From Thermoguttaceae bacterium (GTDB lineage Bacteria; Planctomycetota; Planctomycetia; Pirellulales; Thermoguttaceae): a DNA stretch of 64,000 nucleotides. Where the stretch lies: positions 1-64,000 of the forward strand of contig JAFQXE010000047.1 of the NCBI GenBank assembly GCA_017407125.1, given 5' to 3'. The translations under genes and the position numbers were made by a program. Shown in pieces: positions 61,457 to 64,000 of this stretch. Below the pieces are notes generated by a model, which was not told where the DNA came from, searched no databases, and saw only the letters and a list, made by a program, of their open reading frames with translations. Numbering within the stretch: position 1 is the stretch's first letter; the number at the start of each line of letters is the position of its first letter.

Positions 61457-62323
61457 TCAAATGTTACAAATGTCGAAAGCGGTCTTGAGGCTCTTCAACC
61501 CGTCTTCGTCGTGCGGTACAAATTCATGGGCGACGTAGCCGGCGTATCCGGTTTTGTAAATGACTTCCATCAAAGCGCGATAGTCGCGTTTCTGGCGAGA
61601 GTCGATTTCCGCTCTGCCGGGATAGCCGCCGGTGTGATAATGCCCGAAACATTCGTAGTATTTTTCGATGTCGCCGACGACGTCCTCTTCCATCATATCC
61701 GCATGGAAAATATCGTACAGGATTTTGAACCGTTCCGATCCCACCTGCTTGACCAGTTCGACCGCCCATTGCGTGTTGTCGCACATGTAGTCTTTGTGTC
61801 CCTTGGAATTGAGGTATTCCATGCAGATGGTAACCTTTTTCTGCTCCGCATAGCCGACGATTTTCTTCAGCCCTTCGACGCAGTTTTTCAAGCCCTCTTC
61901 CCGACTCATGCCGCGGCAGTTGCCGGAAAACGTAATGACGTTGGGGAACCCGAACCTGGCGTTGGCGTCGATGCGTTCCGTAAGGACTTTAATCATATTT
62001 TCGTGGTTGGCGACCGTATTGAACCCGTCTGGAATGCTCGTGCTTTGGGTCATCGTGCAGACCATGCCATGTTTTGCCAGCAGCTCGAACTTATCCGGTC
62101 CCATCAGGTCAAGCCCTTCCAGCCCAATCTCTTTCGCGGCGACGATGAAGTCTTCCAGAGACATGTTTTTCTTTTTCATCGTGTTATTGTAGCACCACAG
62201 ACTGGCGGACTGATGAATCTTGTTTTTCCCTTTCGGCGCCTGAGCGAACAGGAAAGGACTGGTTGAGGCAACTGCGGCAAACGCGCCGACGGATAACGTT
62301 TGGAGTAATGTTCTTCTGTTCAT
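61457..62323 (-). CDS. Exported TIM-barrel sugar isomerase (hydroxypyruvate-isomerase-like)
   Basis: 288 residues. N-R-R-T-L-L-Q and an Ala-rich core to FLFAQA indicate a Tat signal. The barrel shows EIGLEGLDLMGP, GFPNVITFSGN, KKVTICMEYLNSKGH (Glu), FKILYDIFHADMMEED (Asp/His), GHYHTGGYPGR and GYAGYVAHEFVP (Glu). This layout is close to Hyi-type hydroxypyruvate isomerases and related planctomycete epimerases. An exported location makes the classical glyoxylate role doubtful. Promoter at 62500-62527, with a palindromic element in the leader. Confidence 0.82.
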   Translation of the reverse strand: MNRRTLLQTLSVGAFAAVASTSPFLFAQAPKGKNKIHQSASLWCYNNTMKKKNMSLEDFIVAAKEIGLEGLDLMGPDKFELLAKHGMVCTMTQSTSIPDGFNTVANHENMIKVLTERIDANARFGFPNVITFSGNCRGMSREEGLKNCVEGLKKIVGYAEQKKVTICMEYLNSKGHKDYMCDNTQWAVELVKQVGSERFKILYDIFHADMMEEDVVGDIEKYYECFGHYHTGGYPGRAEIDSRQKRDYRALMEVIYKTGYAGYVAHEFVPHDEDGLKSLKTAFDICNI

Positions 62324-62357
62324 GATACTATGTTGTACTAGGGGGTTGCGAGAAGAT

Positions 62358-62482
62358 GAAAGGCGGTAATGAAGTGAGCGTTAGCGAACGGAATTACGCA
62401 TTCGCCGTTAGGCGAACTTTTTGGTTTGCCTTCGGCAAACTGCGTAACTTCACTCCCGTTGGTCGTTTCGTTACCGCCTTCC
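62358..62482. repeat. ~125-bp element with terminal inverted repeats
   Basis: GAAAGGCGGTAATG at the left and CGTTACCGCCTTCC at the right, with inner complementary blocks CGCCGTTAGGCG and TTTGCCTTCGGCAAA. The same ends appear at 31, 407, 629, 24937 and 51913. It lies wholly within the predicted leader of the isomerase mRNA. Confidence 0.8.
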
Positions 62483-62499
62483 AATCCTCATTTCTCTAT

Positions 62500-62527
62500 A
62501 TTATAATCTGAAAAAACACTTTGTCAA
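62500..62527 (-). promoter_or_regulatory. Promoter of the hydroxypyruvate-isomerase-like gene
   Basis: Minus strand TTGACA (62527-62522), a 16-bp spacer, TATAAT (62505-62500). The -35 overlaps the stop codon of the upstream GDSL gene. Confidence 0.75.
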
Positions 62528-63804
62528 TCGTCTAAAACGTCTCCCACAATAAGAATTGACCCAAACCAAACGTTGGTTCCCTGGTATTTGGGTTCGGCGA
62601 GTTCTTTTTCGGGGTCTTGGAGCCGGAAGGCGACGGATTTCCGGTCAGGCTGGTTGGCGTCGATGGTTACGACAACCGTGTGTTCGACGTTCGGGTCAAG
62701 TCTGCCGGCGACGAAAAGCGTCCCGAGTCGATGGTACGTGCAGTAGCTGTCGAACAGGGGTACGAGATGTTGAGCGTCGACGCCGTCGACGGTGATTTTG
62801 ACCTGTCCGCCGTTAGGACCGAGCAGGTCATAGATTCGCACTTCCGTTCCCTTGACTTTGAACTCAATCGAGTCGCCCGGCGTTCCGGAAGTCCAGATGT
62901 CGTCGGCGCGCTGAGTCGCCCAGTACAGCGGATCGCCCTGTTCCAGCTTACGCCACGTTCCGTGAAGCCATTTCGGGTTGATCTGGACAAGTCGGGCGTT
63001 CTCGTAATTCCTGGAAAAGAACGTCTTGTCTAACGCTGCGGCGTGATTGACCGGGGCAGCGGTTTTCATCTGCTCCCATGCCAGCTGGATGTCTTTGAGA
63101 TACAGCTCGTGTCCTTCGTCGGTGGGGTGGACGTTGTCTCGAGAGAAGATAATCTGTCCGGGCTGGGCTTCGTCGAATTTGATTGCCAGCTCGCCGTCTT
63201 TGCACATCTTCGCAATGCGAGGGCAGAAGTTGATGCTGGGAATGTTGTAGAATTCCGCCAGCTGTTCCATCGCCGACGCGGCGCGGCTGCATTCGCCCGC
63301 CAGCGTGCATTCGTAGTAGTTTCGAATAAACGTGTACGTAAAGACAATGTCGGTTTCCGGGTTGGCTTTCCAGATCTGTCGGACGATTCCTTCCATCTGC
63401 ATCCAGATTTTTTCCGGGGCGGCGCCGCCGTCGTTGACTGAGAACTCTACAAAGACCAGGTCCGGATGATGTGCGATAACGTCGTGATAGCAGCGGTAAA
63501 CGCCCAGGTCCGACCCCGTCCCGCCGATAGCGGCGTGGACTTCGTGAATTTTCGCCGACGGATACTGCGATTGAAGCCATGCCGTCGTCTTCGGACGCCA
63601 GCCGTTGGCGGCTGTAATTGACCCGCCGAAATACGCGACGGTAACGTCTTTTCCCGCTTCCAGTTTCGCGATCGTTGAGCCGATTCCGCTTCGAGTCTGA
63701 ACGACAACCGCCGGTTGGGTTTCAAATGTTGGTTTGCTGTCTTGAGCCGTTGCCAGAGCTGCGGTCAGAACCAGAGCCAGCGCTGCAATAAATGTCTTGT
63801 ACAT
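62524..63804 (-). CDS. Secreted SGNH/GDSL hydrolase
   Basis: 426 residues with a signal peptide ending ALATAQ. Block I is GGSIT with nucleophile S62 (VTVAYFGGSITAANGW), block II GGTGSDLG, block III FVEFSVNDGG, block V VHPTDEGH with the catalytic Asp-His pair. A C-terminal beta domain (about 290-426, ending WFGSILIVGDVLDD) resembles an accessory carbohydrate-linked domain. Such enzymes remove acetyl or other ester groups from polysaccharides, consistent with the sugar-active neighbourhood. Promoter at 63930-63958. Confidence 0.9.
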   Translation of the reverse strand: MYKTFIAALALVLTAALATAQDSKPTFETQPAVVVQTRSGIGSTIAKLEAGKDVTVAYFGGSITAANGWRPKTTAWLQSQYPSAKIHEVHAAIGGTGSDLGVYRCYHDVIAHHPDLVFVEFSVNDGGAAPEKIWMQMEGIVRQIWKANPETDIVFTYTFIRNYYECTLAGECSRAASAMEQLAEFYNIPSINFCPRIAKMCKDGELAIKFDEAQPGQIIFSRDNVHPTDEGHELYLKDIQLAWEQMKTAAPVNHAAALDKTFFSRNYENARLVQINPKWLHGTWRKLEQGDPLYWATQRADDIWTSGTPGDSIEFKVKGTEVRIYDLLGPNGGQVKITVDGVDAQHLVPLFDSYCTYHRLGTLFVAGRLDPNVEHTVVVTIDANQPDRKSVAFRLQDPEKELAEPKYQGTNVWFGSILIVGDVLDD

Positions 63805-63834
63805 TGATCTTCTCCTTGAGTTGCGGGGGAGTGA

Positions 63835-63915
63835 GGAAGTGGTAAGTGGTTAGTAGTAAGTGGTAAGTTAGATGAGCGCTTGCATCCTAAGCGCTAACCA
63901 CTAAAAACTTATCAC
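63835..63915. repeat. AGTGGTA heptamers, inverted arms
   Basis: AAGTGGTAAGTGGTTAGTAGTAAGTGGTAAG, then CGCTAACCACTAAAAACTTATCACTC; in the leader of the GDSL hydrolase mRNA, as for the kinase gene at 2221. Confidence 0.88.
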
Positions 63916-63929
63916 TCGTCTATTCCTGA

Positions 63930-63958
63930 ATTATATCAAAGAAGATTTTGAATTGCAA
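63930..63958 (-). promoter_or_regulatory. Promoter of the GDSL hydrolase gene
   Basis: Minus strand TTGCAA (63958-63953), a 17-bp spacer, TATAAT (63935-63930). Confidence 0.75.
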
Positions 63959-64000
63959 GCGTCCCCAAAAGAAATTTTGATGTGAGAAGTAAGGAGTGTT

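Noticed and set aside
1..64000. tRNA, rRNA or riboswitch genes
   Set aside because: Intergenic regions were read for cloverleaf arms and conserved riboswitch cores; only repeats, promoters and terminator hairpins were recognised. A covariance search was not possible here.

Overview
The window looks like a chromosomal segment of a planctomycete, probably an anaerobic or gut-associated saccharolytic lineage. Five complete proteins and one fragment end in a PEP-CTERM surface-sorting tail. There is a planctomycete-style BatA / VWA / large membrane protein trio, and many exported or Tat-targeted sugar-active proteins (TIM-barrel isomerases, a DUF6807/PmoA-like protein, a GDSL hydrolase, an FAD oxidoreductase with a golvesin-like tail). 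FHA-domain regulators are also present. The taxonomic call is inference from gene content; no rRNA or tRNA gene is visible. Many genes are preceded by near-consensus sigma-70 promoters (TTGACA-like, 16-17 bp, TATAAT).

Layout. 1-5 kb: divergent FGGY kinase and lyxose-isomerase-like cupin, then an SMP-30-like beta-propeller. 5.1-13.9 kb: an AT-richer, tightly packed same-strand cluster of lipoprotein, FHA-ABC transporter, kinase-GTPase-membrane fusion, GAP1-N-like membrane protein and small membrane protein. This is the best candidate for an undescribed system. 14-22.5 kb: nucleotide-sugar epimerase, ArsR regulator, lipoprotein, sigma-70 factor, MATE exporter, group IV decarboxylase and ferritin. 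22.5-30.4 kb (minus strand): beta-helix PEP-CTERM protein, secreted EEP-family enzyme, FAD oxidoreductase and malic enzyme. 30.7-35.1 kb: two tandem subtilase/P-domain PEP-CTERM proteases. 35.2-44 kb: two sugar isomerases, phenylacetate-CoA ligase with ACT protein, ASCH protein, glycogen synthase and an FHA-GAF-sigma54 activator. 44.4-51 kb: two giant tandem PEP-CTERM beta-strand-repeat proteins. 51-64 kb: Sel1 protein, BatA/VWA operon, DUF6807-like protein, site-2 protease, sugar isomerase and GDSL hydrolase.

The second striking layer is repeats. Intergenic regions carry several families of 7-bp repeats (TTAGGAG, AGTGGTA, AGCTAGA, CAATTAG, TTAGTGC types) plus longer dispersed palindromic elements. 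The stop codons of at least ten genes lie inside such heptamers, so the repeats supply the last residues or the stop itself. Copies also sit in frame inside one coding sequence (52191-54590). The 5-14 kb cluster carries none of these repeats.

Functionally the window combines surface display (PEP-CTERM proteins, though no exosortase gene is seen here), sugar uptake and catabolism, storage (glycogen synthase, ferritin), and signalling through FHA, kinase and GTPase modules at the membrane.
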